Under the pieces are notes generated by a model that was not told where the DNA came from, did not search any database, and worked only from the letters and a program-made list of their open reading frames with translations. Below, one piece after another: positions 37,285 to 47,125 of a stretch of DNA of 56,496 nt. Position 1 is the first letter of the stretch, and every line of letters begins with the position of its first letter. A program made the translations under genes and the position numbers. This stretch comes from an uncultured Clostridia bacterium (lineage in GTDB: Bacteria > Bacillota > Clostridia > TANB77 > CAG-508), in the NCBI GenBank assembly GCA_947632035.1, contig CANRNR010000012.1:1-56496 (forward strand). The letters are read 5' to 3'.

Positions 37285-38226
37285 TTATTTTACCACAGAA
37301 ATGTTATTTTTGCAAATGATTTTTCTTTTTAATAGTTTATTTTTTACAACACCTACACCAAGCCATTTTCCATTTTTTATTTGTATTTGGTATGTTCCAT
37401 CTGGATTATCTGTAGATAAATTTACACCATTTAAAAATAACTTTAGTTTATTTTCTTCCAAATAAATAGTAGGATATTTACTAAAAAATTCTTGAATTGT
37501 AATAATGTGCTTTTTTAGAAATTCAATATTATTATTATTTTCTAATTTTTTCTCACTTTCCATATTTTTATTAATACATTGTCCATTTTCTTCTATTTCT
37601 TTTAAATTTATTGCCTGATTTATTTCATATTCTCCTACTTTTACTCTCTCTAATTCTTTCATATAGCCTACTGTTCCTAGTTTTGTCGCAATATCTTCAC
37701 ATAAACTTCTTATATAAGTTCCTTTTGAGCAATGTACTTTAAATGAAATTTCATCATTTTCTATTTTTAATAATTCAATTTCATAAACTTCTATTTCTCT
37801 TTCAGGAATTTCTACTTTTTTTCCTTCTCTGGCATATTCATATAATTTTTTTCCTTTTATTTTAATTGCAGAATACATAGGAGGTGTTTGCTTTTGCTTT
37901 CCTAAAAAAGTTTTTAATACTTTATTTACCTGTTCTGTACTTATTTTTTTTAAATCTACTTCTTGTTTTTCTATTATTTTTCCTTCTGAATCTAAGGTAT
38001 CTGTTTTTATTCCTAATTTTATTGTTGCTATGTATATTTTATCATGATTTGTTATATATTCTGAAAGCTTTGTTCCTTCTCCTATAAGTAGTGGCAAAAC
38101 TCCTGTTGCCATTGGATCTAAAGTACCAGTATGCCCTACTTTTTCTTTGCAAATATTCTTTACTTTTGCTACAACATCATGTGATGTATATTCTTTTGGC
38201 TTATTTATAATTATTATTCCATCCAT
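37285..38226 (-). CDS. truB: tRNA pseudouridine(55) synthase TruB
   Basis: 313 residues. It forms pseudouridine 55 in the T loop of tRNAs. DGIIIINKPKEYTSHDVVAK and the catalytic GHTGTLDPMATGVLPLLIG with the nucleophile Asp are clear, as are PPMYSAIKIKGKKLYEYAREG and HCSKGTYIRSLCEDIA. A low-complexity insertion (about residues 215-240, around MESEKKLENNNN) separates the core from the C-terminal PUA-like domain (NPDGTYQIQIKNGKWLGVG). It is the last gene of the rimP-to-truB series, 27 bases after nrnA. Confidence 0.96.
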   Translation of the reverse strand: MDGIIIINKPKEYTSHDVVAKVKNICKEKVGHTGTLDPMATGVLPLLIGEGTKLSEYITNHDKIYIATIKLGIKTDTLDSEGKIIEKQEVDLKKISTEQVNKVLKTFLGKQKQTPPMYSAIKIKGKKLYEYAREGKKVEIPEREIEVYEIELLKIENDEISFKVHCSKGTYIRSLCEDIATKLGTVGYMKELERVKVGEYEINQAINLKEIEENGQCINKNMESEKKLENNNNIEFLKKHIITIQEFFSKYPTIYLEENKLKLFLNGVNLSTDNPDGTYQIQIKNGKWLGVGVVKNKLLKRKIICKNNISVVK

Positions 38227-38253
38227 TTTTAGTTTAATATCTCCTAAAAGCTG

Positions 38254-39204
38254 TTATTTTAATAATCTAGTTACTTCTTTTAATATATTTTCTTTTGCTT
38301 GTTCAAGAGTTCCTGGAATAGTGCACCCTGCTGCTTTTGGATGTCCTCCACCGCCAAATGCCACACAAGCATCTGATACATTCATATATTCATTAGAGCG
38401 TAATGAAACCTTCCATCCTTTTGCTGTTTCACGAAGAAAAACTGATACTTCTACACCTTCCACATCTCTACCATTTTCCACTATACCTTCATAATCACCA
38501 TTTTGTGCCCCAACTTTTTCCTCATCTTCCTTTGTGATATATGTGTATGCAATTTTTCCATTTTCTAAAAACTCTATTCTGTTATTTGCTATACGATGTA
38601 ACTCAAAATTAGGTCTTGTTTTTGTTTGCAACACTTTGCGATAAATATTTGATATATTAACACCTTTATTTAAAAGCCATGCAGCAAATTCAAATGTTTC
38701 TGCTGTAACACTTTGATAGGCAAATCCACCAGTATCTGTGATTATTCCAGCTACTATGCAAGTACCAATTTCTTTTGTAACTTCTATTCCAAAATATTCT
38801 AACATTACTAATAGAATTTGACTACAAGCTGGTGAATCTGGATTTACATAGTTATAGTCACCAAACATTGTATTTGTACCATGGTGGTCAATGCAAACTT
38901 TTGATTTTGCATTTTCAAAATAACTAGAAAATCCATTTAACATTTTTATTGTTGCACAATCTAGTGCTATTGCTAAATCATAATGTTCTATATCGCTTTC
39001 TTTTTTTATTTCTTTTATTCCTGGCAAACAATCAAATATCTTAGAATGTTCTGGAATAATTATATCTGGTTTTTTTCCATATTTTTTTAATGCATGATAC
39101 ATAGCTAAGCTACTTCCCATCGCATCTCCATCAGGGTTTTCATGTGTTAAAATCACAATTGTATTAGCACTATTTATTTGTTCTAAAATATCATCTAAAG
39201 TCAT
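38254..39204 (-). CDS. nrnA: DHH-family bifunctional oligoribonuclease/pAp phosphatase NrnA
   Basis: 316 residues. The DHH domain has ILTHENPDGDAMGSSLAM, LAIALDCA and VCIDHHGTNTMFGDY. The DHHA1 domain ends with VAFGGGGHPKAAGCTI. Such enzymes degrade nano-RNA and remove phosphate from 3'-phosphoadenosine 5'-phosphate with Mn. The position between rbfA and truB is conserved across Firmicutes. Confidence 0.95.
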   Translation of the reverse strand: MTLDDILEQINSANTIVILTHENPDGDAMGSSLAMYHALKKYGKKPDIIIPEHSKIFDCLPGIKEIKKESDIEHYDLAIALDCATIKMLNGFSSYFENAKSKVCIDHHGTNTMFGDYNYVNPDSPACSQILLVMLEYFGIEVTKEIGTCIVAGIITDTGGFAYQSVTAETFEFAAWLLNKGVNISNIYRKVLQTKTRPNFELHRIANNRIEFLENGKIAYTYITKEDEEKVGAQNGDYEGIVENGRDVEGVEVSVFLRETAKGWKVSLRSNEYMNVSDACVAFGGGGHPKAAGCTIPGTLEQAKENILKEVTRLLK

Positions 39205-39315
39205 TTACATACCTCTCATTTCATTTTATTTTTAACTTTGGTTTTTAAGTCACACTTTTTATAATATACAACTATATTTTAAACTTTATATTTTTAACTT
39301 TATTCATATAAGTAT

Positions 39316-39720
39316 TTATATATTATCTTTATTATCTTTGTTTTCCATATTTTCTGTTTTAGCTTCGTTATCTTTACTCTTCAACTCTTTTAAAATATTG
39401 TCGATTTTAGCACCATAATCTAAAGAGTCATCTATTTCAAAATCAAGTTCTGGTGTAATTCTTAAGTTAATATTTTTTGCTATCTGGCTACGAATAAAAC
39501 CAGATGATTCTTTTAAGCCTTCCATTGTTTTTGCATTACTTTTTGAATTTAATATACTAACATAAATTTTAGCATACCTAAAATCTGGAGTTATCTTTAC
39601 CTTTGTAACACTAACCAAACCTGTTACTTTTGAATTTTGAAGTTCAAAAGTAAATATTCGGCTAATTTCTTTTTTAAGTTCTTCATTAACTCTATTTAAT
39701 CTTGCCTCATTTTTAGGCAT
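39316..39720 (-). CDS. rbfA: Ribosome-binding factor A
   Basis: 134 residues from ATG at 39720; a GTG two codons earlier is too close to the AAAGG site. KH-type fold with RLNRVNEELKKEISRIFTFE, VTGLVSVTKVKITPDFRYAK and YVSILNS. The C-terminus has ITPELDFEIDDSLDYGAKID. It binds 30S subunits during late maturation of 16S rRNA. An acidic tail rich in K, D, N and E (after KELKSKDNEA) extends beyond the usual end. It is separated from infB by a structured repeat element. Confidence 0.94.
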   Translation of the reverse strand: MPKNEARLNRVNEELKKEISRIFTFELQNSKVTGLVSVTKVKITPDFRYAKIYVSILNSKSNAKTMEGLKESSGFIRSQIAKNINLRITPELDFEIDDSLDYGAKIDNILKELKSKDNEAKTENMENKDNKDNI

Positions 39721-39780
39721 CTTCACTTCATCCTTTCTAATTATATTTATATTATATCACTTTTTAATATAATATAATAT

Positions 39781-39960
39781 TAAATAAAAAATATAGTAGT
39801 TAGATAGCACCGCGTAGCGACCAAGCAAAGCTTCGCTTGTGAAGCTTTGTGCGATTGAAGCAGCCTTCTATGATATGTAATAAATTGTCGTTCTTACGGC
39901 AATTTATTACATAAAATGGCTGCGACAACAAGGTGCAATAACTACTATATTTTTTATTTA
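39781..39960. repeat. 180-nt structured element with perfect 22-bp terminal inverted repeats
   Basis: The first 22 bases (39781-39802) are the exact reverse complement of the last 22 (39939-39960). Inside are further nested arms: GCACC/GGTGC (39807-39811 and 39932-39936), CAAAGCTTC/GAAGCTTTG (39826-39834 and 39841-39849), GCAGCC/GGCTGC (39860-39865 and 39918-39923), and a perfect 13-bp pair ATGTAATAAATTG/CAATTTATTACAT (39875-39887 and 39900-39912). The whole folds into a branched hairpin and sits between infB and rbfA. No ORF. Shape suggests a MITE-like element or a structured RNA domain. Confidence 0.85.
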
Positions 39961-39991
39961 TTTATAGTAGTTAAATTTATAATTTTATGCT

Positions 39992-42900
39992 CTATCTCTT
40001 AACTTCTTCCATAATGTAAAATTCCAAAGTATCTTCTTCTTTTACATCATCATATCCATCAATTTGAAGTCCACATTCAAAGCCTTTTGATACTTCTTTT
40101 ACGTCGTCTTTGAAACGTTTTAAAGAAATAAGTTTTCCATCATGTATAACAACATTTTCACGGATTACACGTACACCTGCATTTCTTTCTACTTTTCCAT
40201 CTAGTACATAAGCACCTGCAATTGTACCAACCCCTGAAACTTTGAATGTTTGTCTTACTACTGCATTTCCTATTACTTTTTCTTCATAGATTGGGTCTAA
40301 CATTCCTTTCATAGCTGCTTCTACATCTTCTATTGCTTGGTAAATTACTGAGTATTGTTTAATTTCTACATTTTCCTTTTCTGCCATATCTTTTGCAGTA
40401 TTTACTGGTCTTACATTAAATGCAATGATTATACATTTTCCTGCTTTTGCAAGCTGTACATCTGATTCTGTAACTGCTCCTGCTACTGCATGAATAACTC
40501 TTACCTTTACTTCATCATTTGATAATTTTTCAAGTGATTGTTTTAATGCTTGTGCAGTTCCTTGTACGTCTGCCTTTACAATTATATTTAATTGTTTTAA
40601 GTTTTCACTTTCCATTTTTTCAAATAGATTGCTTAATGTTACTTTACTGTTTTCGTTTATTGCATTTTCTCTTTCTTGACGTTTTCTTCTTTCAATTAAG
40701 TGTTTTGCCATTTTTTCGTCTTTTACTTCGTAGAATGTGTCACCTGCTTCTGGTACTTCTGTTAATCCCATTACTTCTACTGGTGTAGAAGGTCCAGCCT
40801 TTTTAACTCTTTGACCTTTATCATTCTTCATTGCACGAATTCTACCAATTGATTTTCCAACTACTATTGTGTCTCCCTCATCTAATGTACCTCTTTGTAC
40901 TAAAATAGATGCGATTGGTCCTTTTGCTTTATCTAGTCTTGCTTCTATAACTGTTCCTTTTGCTTGTTTGTGTGGATTTGCTTTTAATTCTTTCATGTCA
41001 GCTACCAACAATACCATTTCTAATAAGTTATCTATGTTTAGTTTTTTCTTTGCAGAAATTGGAACATAGATGGTATCTCCACCCCATTCTTCTGGAACTA
41101 ATTCGTATTCCATTAATTCTTGTTTTATTTTGTCTATATTAGCTCCTGGAAGATCTATTTTGTTTATTGCTACAATTATTGGAATTTCTGCTGCTTTTGC
41201 ATGGTTAATAGCTTCTACTGTTTGTGGCATAACACCGTCATCTGCTGCTACTACTAGAATTGCAACGTCTGTGATTTGAGCACCTCTTGCACGCATTGCT
41301 GTAAATGCTTCGTGTCCTGGTGTGTCTAAGAAGGTTATTTCTCTACCTGCTATATTTACTTTGTATGCACCAATATGTTGTGTAATTCCTCCTGCTTCTC
41401 CTTCTATTACATTTGTGCTACGAATTGCATCAAGAAGTGATGTTTTACCATGGTCTACGTGTCCCATTACAACAACTACTGGTGGCCTTGGCTCTAAATC
41501 TTCACTTGAATCTTCTGTTTCGTCAAATAAAATGTCTTCTTCTTTTACTTCTTCCTTCTTATATGCTGTAATTCCAAATTCTTGTGCTACTAAAAATGCT
41601 GTATCAAAATCGATGCTATTATTTATTGTTGCCATTATTCCGTAATTAAACAATTTTTTTATTACTTCTCCACTTGTTTTTTTCATTTCAGTAGCTAAGT
41701 CTTTAACTGTAATGTTTTCTGGAATTTTTATTTCTTTTAATTCAAATATTTTTTGTTTATTTCTTTCTTCTTCTTTTTGTGGTTTACGTTTGTTTTTCTT
41801 TCCTCTTTCTGTTGTTAAATCGTAGTAATCTAACATTCCACCATCTTGTTCATTAAACATATATGATAATCTATCTACTTGTTTTAAGTCTTTTAATTTT
41901 CCTTCATTGAAATTTTCATCAAAACGATCATTCTTCTTTGCCTTTGTTCCTTTTTTAGCTTTATTATCTTCATAACGATTTGCTTTTTCTTTGTCTATTG
42001 CTCTTGTGCTAATGTCTCTTTTATCTTCTTTCTCAACTATTTCTGAAGAAATTATATCTTTAATGTTGCGGTCAATTCCACGATTATCTAAAGGTCTGTT
42101 ATTATTTCTTCCAAAACCTCCCCTTTGATTATTTCCGTAGGCACCTTCGCCTTGACGACCACCAAACCTACCTTCTCCTTGGCGATTACCAAAACGATTA
42201 TCTGAACCTTGGCGACCTCCAAAACCATTTTGACGACCATCAAAACGATTATCTGTACTTTGATGATTACCAAAATGATTATCTCCTTGGCGTCCACGAT
42301 TTTGGTTTTCTCCTGATTGACGATAGTTATTTGCTTGATTATTTTTATTATATTGTTTATTATTGTTTTGATTATAACCATCTTCACGATTATAGTTATT
42401 TTGCCTATTTTCAGAACGATTTTTATCAAAACTATTTGTTGATTTAATGTCAGCATTATTTGGATTTGCTTTAACTTCTGACTTATTTGTATTTGTTTCG
42501 TTTTGTGTTACTCCATTTTTTGGTTCTGCATTACTTTTTGTAATCGTTTCTGATTTATTTGCACTATTTTCTACTGTTTTTGTAACTTCTTTTTTAGCTT
42601 CTTCTTTCTTATTAGTTTTTAAACCAAATAACTCACTAACTGTCATTGGCTTTACAGGTTGTTTTCTGTACACAATATTAAAATCTTGGTTTTTCTTTCT
42701 CTCAACAAAACCAACATCTTTTCTATCCACTTTTTCTTCCTTTTTTGTTTCTTTTTCTTCATCAGCTAAAATCACTTCACGTCTAATAATGACTGGTGTA
42801 GTTTTTTGTTTTTCTTCTTTTTTATCTTTTTTATTTTCTTTTTTTGTTTCGTTATCTTTCATATCTTGCTTATTTTCTTTTACTCCTTTATTTTGTTGTA

Positions 42901-43063
42901 TATCTTTTTTTCCAAAGCTATTTTTTATTTTTTGTACTTCATCATCTTCTATTGAACTCAAATGACTTGTTATCTCCACTCCTAATTCTTTTGCTTTCGC
43001 TATTAGATCTTTGCTTTCCATTCCTAATTCTTTGGCGACTTCATGTACTTTTAACTTACCCAA
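39992..43063 (-). CDS. infB: Translation initiation factor IF-2
   Basis: 1023 residues. GTPase that places initiator tRNA on the ribosome. The N-terminal ~430 residues are low in complexity: a K/E-rich part, then an N/R/Q/G-rich part with repeats of the type GRQG-x-G. The core follows: IF-2 N-terminal helix ([20 protein letters not shown]), G domain with [37 protein letters not shown] and [11 protein letters not shown], and domains II to IV ending in [15 protein letters not shown]. The start overlaps the YlxQ gene by eight bases, indicating translational coupling. Confidence 0.97.
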   Translation of the reverse strand: MGKLKVHEVAKELGMESKDLIAKAKELGVEITSHLSSIEDDEVQKIKNSFGKKDIQQNKGVKENKQDMKDNETKKENKKDKKEEKQKTTPVIIRREVILADEEKETKKEEKVDRKDVGFVERKKNQDFNIVYRKQPVKPMTVSELFGLKTNKKEEAKKEVTKTVENSANKSETITKSNAEPKNGVTQNETNTNKSEVKANPNNADIKSTNSFDKNRSENRQNNYNREDGYNQNNNKQYNKNNQANNYRQSGENQNRGRQGDNHFGNHQSTDNRFDGRQNGFGGRQGSDNRFGNRQGEGRFGGRQGEGAYGNNQRGGFGRNNNRPLDNRGIDRNIKDIISSEIVEKEDKRDISTRAIDKEKANRYEDNKAKKGTKAKKNDRFDENFNEGKLKDLKQVDRLSYMFNEQDGGMLDYYDLTTERGKKNKRKPQKEEERNKQKIFELKEIKIPENITVKDLATEMKKTSGEVIKKLFNYGIMATINNSIDFDTAFLVAQEFGITAYKKEEVKEEDILFDETEDSSEDLEPRPPVVVVMGHVDHGKTSLLDAIRSTNVIEGEAGGITQHIGAYKVNIAGREITFLDTPGHEAFTAMRARGAQITDVAILVVAADDGVMPQTVEAINHAKAAEIPIIVAINKIDLPGANIDKIKQELMEYELVPEEWGGDTIYVPISAKKKLNIDNLLEMVLLVADMKELKANPHKQAKGTVIEARLDKAKGPIASILVQRGTLDEGDTIVVGKSIGRIRAMKNDKGQRVKKAGPSTPVEVMGLTEVPEAGDTFYEVKDEKMAKHLIERRKRQERENAINENSKVTLSNLFEKMESENLKQLNIIVKADVQGTAQALKQSLEKLSNDEVKVRVIHAVAGAVTESDVQLAKAGKCIIIAFNVRPVNTAKDMAEKENVEIKQYSVIYQAIEDVEAAMKGMLDPIYEEKVIGNAVVRQTFKVSGVGTIAGAYVLDGKVERNAGVRVIRENVVIHDGKLISLKRFKDDVKEVSKGFECGLQIDGYDDVKEEDTLEFYIMEEVKR

Positions 43064-43379
43064 TCACTTCACCCCCATTTATGATTTTCTTAATTTTTTC
43101 TGCAAATCCATTTTCTTTTATTCCAATAATCGCTTTATTTGGCTTTCCTATGGCATTACTTATTTCTTCTATCGATAATATCTCATATACACAAACATTA
43201 AATTGCTCACATTTCTCATTTATTAGCTTTTTCGTTCTTTCCGAAGCATCTTTGGCTATTAGAACTAATTTAATATTTCTCTTTTCTATTCCTTCTAAAC
43301 AAGCTTCAGTTCCTGCTGTTAATTTACCAGCTTTTGTTGCTAGTCCTATTATTCCATATAATTTTTGGAAATTGTTCAA
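43056..43379 (-). CDS. L7Ae-family ribosomal-like protein YlxQ
   Basis: 107 residues. [20 protein letters not shown] and [20 protein letters not shown], plus [19 protein letters not shown], match the L7Ae/L30e/YlxQ (RplGA) RNA-binding family, which recognises kink-turn RNA. The position between ylxR and infB is standard in Firmicutes. Its precise role is not established. Confidence 0.92.
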   Translation of the reverse strand: MNNFQKLYGIIGLATKAGKLTAGTEACLEGIEKRNIKLVLIAKDASERTKKLINEKCEQFNVCVYEILSIEEISNAIGKPNKAIIGIKENGFAEKIKKIINGGEVIG

Positions 43380-43392
43380 TACATTACACCTC

Positions 43393-43650
43393 TTATTTTT
43401 CTATTTCATTTTTAAGTTCATCATAAACTGATTGTTCTATTGATGTTTCAAAACATCTTTCTAGCTTTTTTGAACGAATTGCTTTATTTAAACATTCTAT
43501 GTCATTACAAATATATGCTCCTCTACCTTGCATTTTTCCTGTTCTATCAACACTTATTTCTCCACTTTTATTTTTTACAATTCGTATTAATTCATTTTTT
43601 GTTTTTTGCACTCCACATCCTATGCAAGTACGACCTGGCAATTTTTTCAA
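43393..43650 (-). CDS. YlxR/RNase P-modulator-like protein
   Basis: 85 residues from a TTG at 43650: AAGGAAG lies eight bases before it, whereas the GTG at 43659 is almost on top of that site. The TTG start also matches the family beginning (M-K-K-x-P). Conserved: PGRTCIGCGVQKTKNELIRI, DRTGKMQGRGAYIC and NKAIRSKKLERCF. YlxR-family proteins are small RNA-binding proteins coded after nusA. The C-G-x-G-C pattern could hold metal. Confidence 0.9.
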   Translation of the reverse strand: MKKLPGRTCIGCGVQKTKNELIRIVKNKSGEISVDRTGKMQGRGAYICNDIECLNKAIRSKKLERCFETSIEQSVYDELKNEIEK

Positions 43651-43698
43651 AATGTCCACTTCCTTTATTTTAAATGTATTTGCAAATTTTATACATTA

Positions 43699-44820
43699 TT
43701 ACTCTTGTTCTTCATTTTCTGTTTCTTCTTGAGCTTTACTAATCATTTCTCTAAATTGAGATTCACTCTTAATATCAATTTTCCATCCTGTTAGTCTTGC
43801 AGATAATCTAGCATTTTGTCCTGATTTTCCAATTGCTAAAGATAATTGGTCATCTGGAACAATTACTTGGGCAAATTTTTCATCTTCATGAACATCTACT
43901 GCCATAACTTGTGCTGGAAGTAATGCTGCTGAGATGAATATTGATGGATCCTCATTCCATTCAATTACATCTATTTTTTCACCATGTAATTCGTTTATAA
44001 TATTTTGAATACGAATTCCTTTTTGACCTATACAAGAACCTACTGGGTCTATGTTTGCATTTGGAGAATATACTGCTACTTTGCTTCTGCTTCCTGCATC
44101 TCTTGAAACACTTTTTATTTCAATTACTCCTTCATAAATTTCTGGAATTTCTAGTTCAAATAATTTTCTTACAAATTCTGTAGATGCTCTTGAAACTGTG
44201 ATTTGTGGTGAGCCCTTTGCTCCTTTTTCAACTTGTGAAATACATGCTCTTATTTTATCATTTACATGATATTTTTCTGTAGGAATTTGCTCTTTTACAG
44301 GCATAACTGCTTCTAATTTTCCTAAGTCTAAAACTACAATATTTCCATCTGCTTTTTGAACTATACCACTAACAATTTCACCTTTTTTGTTATCAAATTC
44401 TTCAAATAAAACATTTCTAGATTCTTCTCTAATTTTTTGAACAATAACTTGTTTTGCAGTTTGTGCTGCTATTCTACCAAAGTTCTTTGGTGCTAGCTCA
44501 ATTTCTGCTTTATCTCCTACTGCTAACTTTTTATCTATTTTTTTGGCATCATCTAATAATATTTGTAAATTTTGATCCTCTATATTTTCTACAACGTCTT
44601 TTAATGCGTAAATATGAACTTCTCCTGTTTTTTTATCCATTGTTACTTTTACGTTTTCTTGTGAATCAAAATTTCTTTTATATGCTGTTACTAAAGCATT
44701 TTCAATTGATTCTAATAAACATTCCTTTTTTATACCTTTTTCCTTTTCTATTTCTTGTAATGCTATCATTAGTTCTGTATTGTCGATTGCTGGTGTAGCT
44801 ACGTTTGTTTTCTTTTTCAT
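43699..44820 (-). CDS. nusA: Transcription termination/antitermination protein NusA
   Basis: 373 residues from ATG at 44820, preceded by GGAGGAG at ten bases. The N-terminal domain ([20 protein letters not shown]), S1 domain ([20 protein letters not shown]) and the two KH domains ([40 protein letters not shown]) are all present. It binds RNA polymerase and affects pausing and termination. It lies between rimP and ylxR. Confidence 0.96.
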   Translation of the reverse strand: MKKKTNVATPAIDNTELMIALQEIEKEKGIKKECLLESIENALVTAYKRNFDSQENVKVTMDKKTGEVHIYALKDVVENIEDQNLQILLDDAKKIDKKLAVGDKAEIELAPKNFGRIAAQTAKQVIVQKIREESRNVLFEEFDNKKGEIVSGIVQKADGNIVVLDLGKLEAVMPVKEQIPTEKYHVNDKIRACISQVEKGAKGSPQITVSRASTEFVRKLFELEIPEIYEGVIEIKSVSRDAGSRSKVAVYSPNANIDPVGSCIGQKGIRIQNIINELHGEKIDVIEWNEDPSIFISAALLPAQVMAVDVHEDEKFAQVIVPDDQLSLAIGKSGQNARLSARLTGWKIDIKSESQFREMISKAQEETENEEQE

Positions 44821-44843
44821 TTTTCTAAATCTCCTCCTTAAAA

Positions 44844-45344
44844 TTACCAATTATATTTTAATTTCATATTTGAAATATTTTTTCTTTCTATTATTAGTTC
44901 TTTGTTTTCTACTATTAAGCAAATTTCATTTTCATTAAAGCTTTTTAAAATTCCATCTATCTGTTTTAGTGATTTAAGCTTTTTTATTTTACTATTTTGT
45001 TTAGTATCTTCCTCTAAATTTATTGGCTTAAATAAATTAATTGTTATTTCTTTTTCTAAACTTTCTTCAAGATGCTTATCTTTTCTTATTACTCTTTCTA
45101 TTCCAGGTGAAGAAACTTCTAAAAAATATGCATCTTTTATATAGTTTGCTTCATCTAACATATCTGATATAGCATCATTTACTTTCTCACAGTCTTCTAA
45201 ACTAATTCCCTCTGGTGTGTCTATGAAAATTCTCAAATAATAGTCTTTTGCTTCTTTTTCATAAATGACATCATACAGTTCATAGCCTAAATTTTCAATA
45301 GTAGGCTTGAGCAAGCTTTCTACCTTTTCTTCTATATTGGCCAT
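44844..45344 (-). CDS. rimP: Ribosome maturation factor RimP
   Basis: 166 residues. LLKPTIENLGYELYDVIYEK, LRIFIDTPEGISLEDCEKVN and FLEVSSPGIERVIRKDKHLE identify RimP, needed for 30S subunit maturation. It is the first gene of the rimP-nusA-ylxR-ylxQ-infB series and is preceded by its own promoter and a conserved-looking leader hairpin. Confidence 0.96.
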   Translation of the reverse strand: MANIEEKVESLLKPTIENLGYELYDVIYEKEAKDYYLRIFIDTPEGISLEDCEKVNDAISDMLDEANYIKDAYFLEVSSPGIERVIRKDKHLEESLEKEITINLFKPINLEEDTKQNSKIKKLKSLKQIDGILKSFNENEICLIVENKELIIERKNISNMKLKYNW

Positions 45345-45430
45345 GTTGCTTTCGTATTAAGTTTTACCTTAATACATCCTCCTTTCGCAGTTTTTTATTA
45401 TCTTAACTTAATATGCTTAATATACGACAC

Positions 45431-45455
45431 GAGAGTGGGATTTGTTCCCACTCTC
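45431..45455 (-). promoter_or_regulatory. rimP leader hairpin
   Basis: GAGAGTGGGA and TCCCACTCTC form a perfect 10-bp stem with a five-base loop in the 5' leader of rimP, between the promoter and the start codon. No T run follows it on the rimP strand, so it is not a plain terminator. A similar hairpin before rimP is, as I recall, common in Firmicutes. Confidence 0.7.
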
Positions 45456-45479
45456 TTAGTAATTATTTATGCAATTATT

Positions 45480-45508
45480 ATTATAAACTAGTTTTCCAAA
45501 TATTGCAA
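45480..45508 (-). promoter_or_regulatory. Promoter of the rimP-infB operon
   Basis: On the minus strand TTGCAA (45503-45508), 17 bases, then TATAAT (45480-45485). It lies just after the stop of the prepilin-like gene. Confidence 0.75.
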
Positions 45509-45531
45509 GTGTTTTTTTTATTTTTATTAAT

Positions 45532-46998
45532 TTAAGGTATTAATACTACTCTAAATCCATGTCTTTCATCTCCAGCATCTCCTGTATTTCTACCTATTGA
45601 ATAAATTCCACCATAATCATTACAAGAACCACCTCTATATATAATTGGCACATCAGAATATGGAAAATCAACAAAATTATCATGCCATGCAAAATTTCCA
45701 TTTTCTTTTCCAGCGTTTGATTCTAAACAAGAAGTCTCCCATATTGCATCACCATATATAGCTTTATTAGCTATATAATTGCTTCTCTGTGTATCTTCTG
45801 TACTTGCGGCATATACATCTTTTGCATAATCTGGTGCATTTTTTAGACTTTGAGCATAAAGCTCTAAGCTGTCTTCTCCTGCTTTATTATCTATATATGC
45901 TGCAGTTTCTTCCCAAGCTCCACCAGCCATATCATATATTCCATAAATATTTCCCGTAGTACTTGCTTTTACTCCATAAATATTATTATCATAATCATAT
46001 GTTTGAGTAGTACTACTTTGTAAATATGTTTTTCCTGCCTGTCCAGTTATATAACTAGAATTTGGGTTTGTCCATATTATATCGTTTTTTCCATAATCAC
46101 TTTCGGCTAGATAAGCTACTGCACTCCATTCAGTATTTTTAGTTAAATGGCTATTTAATTCTTTTCTATAATTTGAACATACTGTATATGCTGTTCCTAC
46201 AGATATATATCTCCAACTTGGTACTCCTGGTTTTATTTGTAGTGTTTTGCTTGTTCTATCATCACCTTCTGGTGTATTTGAATTTCCTTCTACACTACTT
46301 GCTTCAAACTTTGCCACCCAAATTCCTTCTACAGCTCCATCATATTGAAATGCAGGATGTACGTTCCAGTTTCCTTCTCCTGATTCATTATTCCAAACTA
46401 TTCTTCCTTTTGAACTTATATCAGTTTTACCTATCATAAATTCTATATTTACTACTCCAACAGAATTGCTATGATATCTACTTTCTATTTGATAACCATA
46501 TCTTGGAATCCATACAAACATGCTTCCTAGTTCAAGTACTTCTTCTCCTTGCATTTCAGAAAGGCTAGCAGTTGTTGCATCCTTTACACCACTTACTTTA
46601 AGTCCATCTCTTAACATTACATTAGCCCATTTTTTCTTACTATAGTCAAACCATTCACTATCTTTACTATTGGTTACAACCCAAGCTGCTACTGATTCAT
46701 CCCATTTTACAGGTACCATTTCTTCTGTTAATTTTGGTGGATTTGCACCACTAGAATCTTTCCAAATATTCTTTATTTCTTCATCAGCCTCATTCACAAT
46801 TTCGTTAGTTTCATTATCTTGTTGAGCAATTTGCTCATTTCTTACCCTTTCTGTCTCTTTTATTTGATCTAATATTCCTCCATCTCCAACTACAAGATTT
46901 ATTGTAGCTCCAGCTATCATTAGTATAACAATAATTGTAACTACTAAAATCATAAGTGTTATTCCTTTTTCTTCTCCTAACTTCTTTTGTACTACCAT
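45532..46998 (-). CDS. Prepilin-like N-terminus fused to an FGE/C-lectin-type domain, surface protein
   Basis: 488 residues. The start KLGEEKGITLMILVVTIIVI, then LMIAGATI, is a class of prepilin-like signal frequent in Clostridia. Cleavage would fall after the Gly; the +5 Glu of true pilins is replaced by Ile. Residues ~35-75 are a charged helix. The remainder has SMFVWIPRYGYQI, IYGIYDMAGGAWEETAAYID and a C-terminus IYRGGSCNDYGGIYSIGRNT, HGFRVVLIP. These are hallmarks of the formylglycine-generating-enzyme/sulfatase-modifying fold, a C-type-lectin-like scaffold also used by retroelement-diversified proteins. The catalytic cysteines of FGE are not evident, so binding or adhesion at the surface is more likely. 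Ribosome site GAGGAAA precedes the ATG. Confidence 0.8.
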   Translation of the reverse strand: MVVQKKLGEEKGITLMILVVTIIVILMIAGATINLVVGDGGILDQIKETERVRNEQIAQQDNETNEIVNEADEEIKNIWKDSSGANPPKLTEEMVPVKWDESVAAWVVTNSKDSEWFDYSKKKWANVMLRDGLKVSGVKDATTASLSEMQGEEVLELGSMFVWIPRYGYQIESRYHSNSVGVVNIEFMIGKTDISSKGRIVWNNESGEGNWNVHPAFQYDGAVEGIWVAKFEASSVEGNSNTPEGDDRTSKTLQIKPGVPSWRYISVGTAYTVCSNYRKELNSHLTKNTEWSAVAYLAESDYGKNDIIWTNPNSSYITGQAGKTYLQSSTTQTYDYDNNIYGVKASTTGNIYGIYDMAGGAWEETAAYIDNKAGEDSLELYAQSLKNAPDYAKDVYAASTEDTQRSNYIANKAIYGDAIWETSCLESNAGKENGNFAWHDNFVDFPYSDVPIIYRGGSCNDYGGIYSIGRNTGDAGDERHGFRVVLIP

Positions 46999-47060
46999 AT
47001 ATTTTCCTCACTTTATAAAAATTTACTCTAAATTGTTTAACACATTTTTACGATGTTTTA

Positions 47061-47089
47061 TTGTATTTTGTCCATTTCTGTGACATAAT
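47061..47089 (+). promoter_or_regulatory. Probable mutS2 promoter
   Basis: TTGTAT (47061-47066), 17 bases, CATAAT (47084-47089), about 36 bases before the ATG. The ribosome site is AAAGGA. Confidence 0.5.
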
Positions 47090-47125
47090 ATTAACGAAAT
47101 TTTATTTTGAAAGGACTTTTTATAA

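Noticed and set aside
42447-42965. 172-codon plus-strand ORF opposite infB
   Set aside because: Its S/F/L-rich translation is the mirror of the low-complexity K/E/N coding strand of infB; no ribosome site or family match.
45431-45455. Terminator of the prepilin-like gene
   Set aside because: The hairpin lies downstream of a good rimP promoter and has no T run on that strand, so it is better read as part of the rimP leader.
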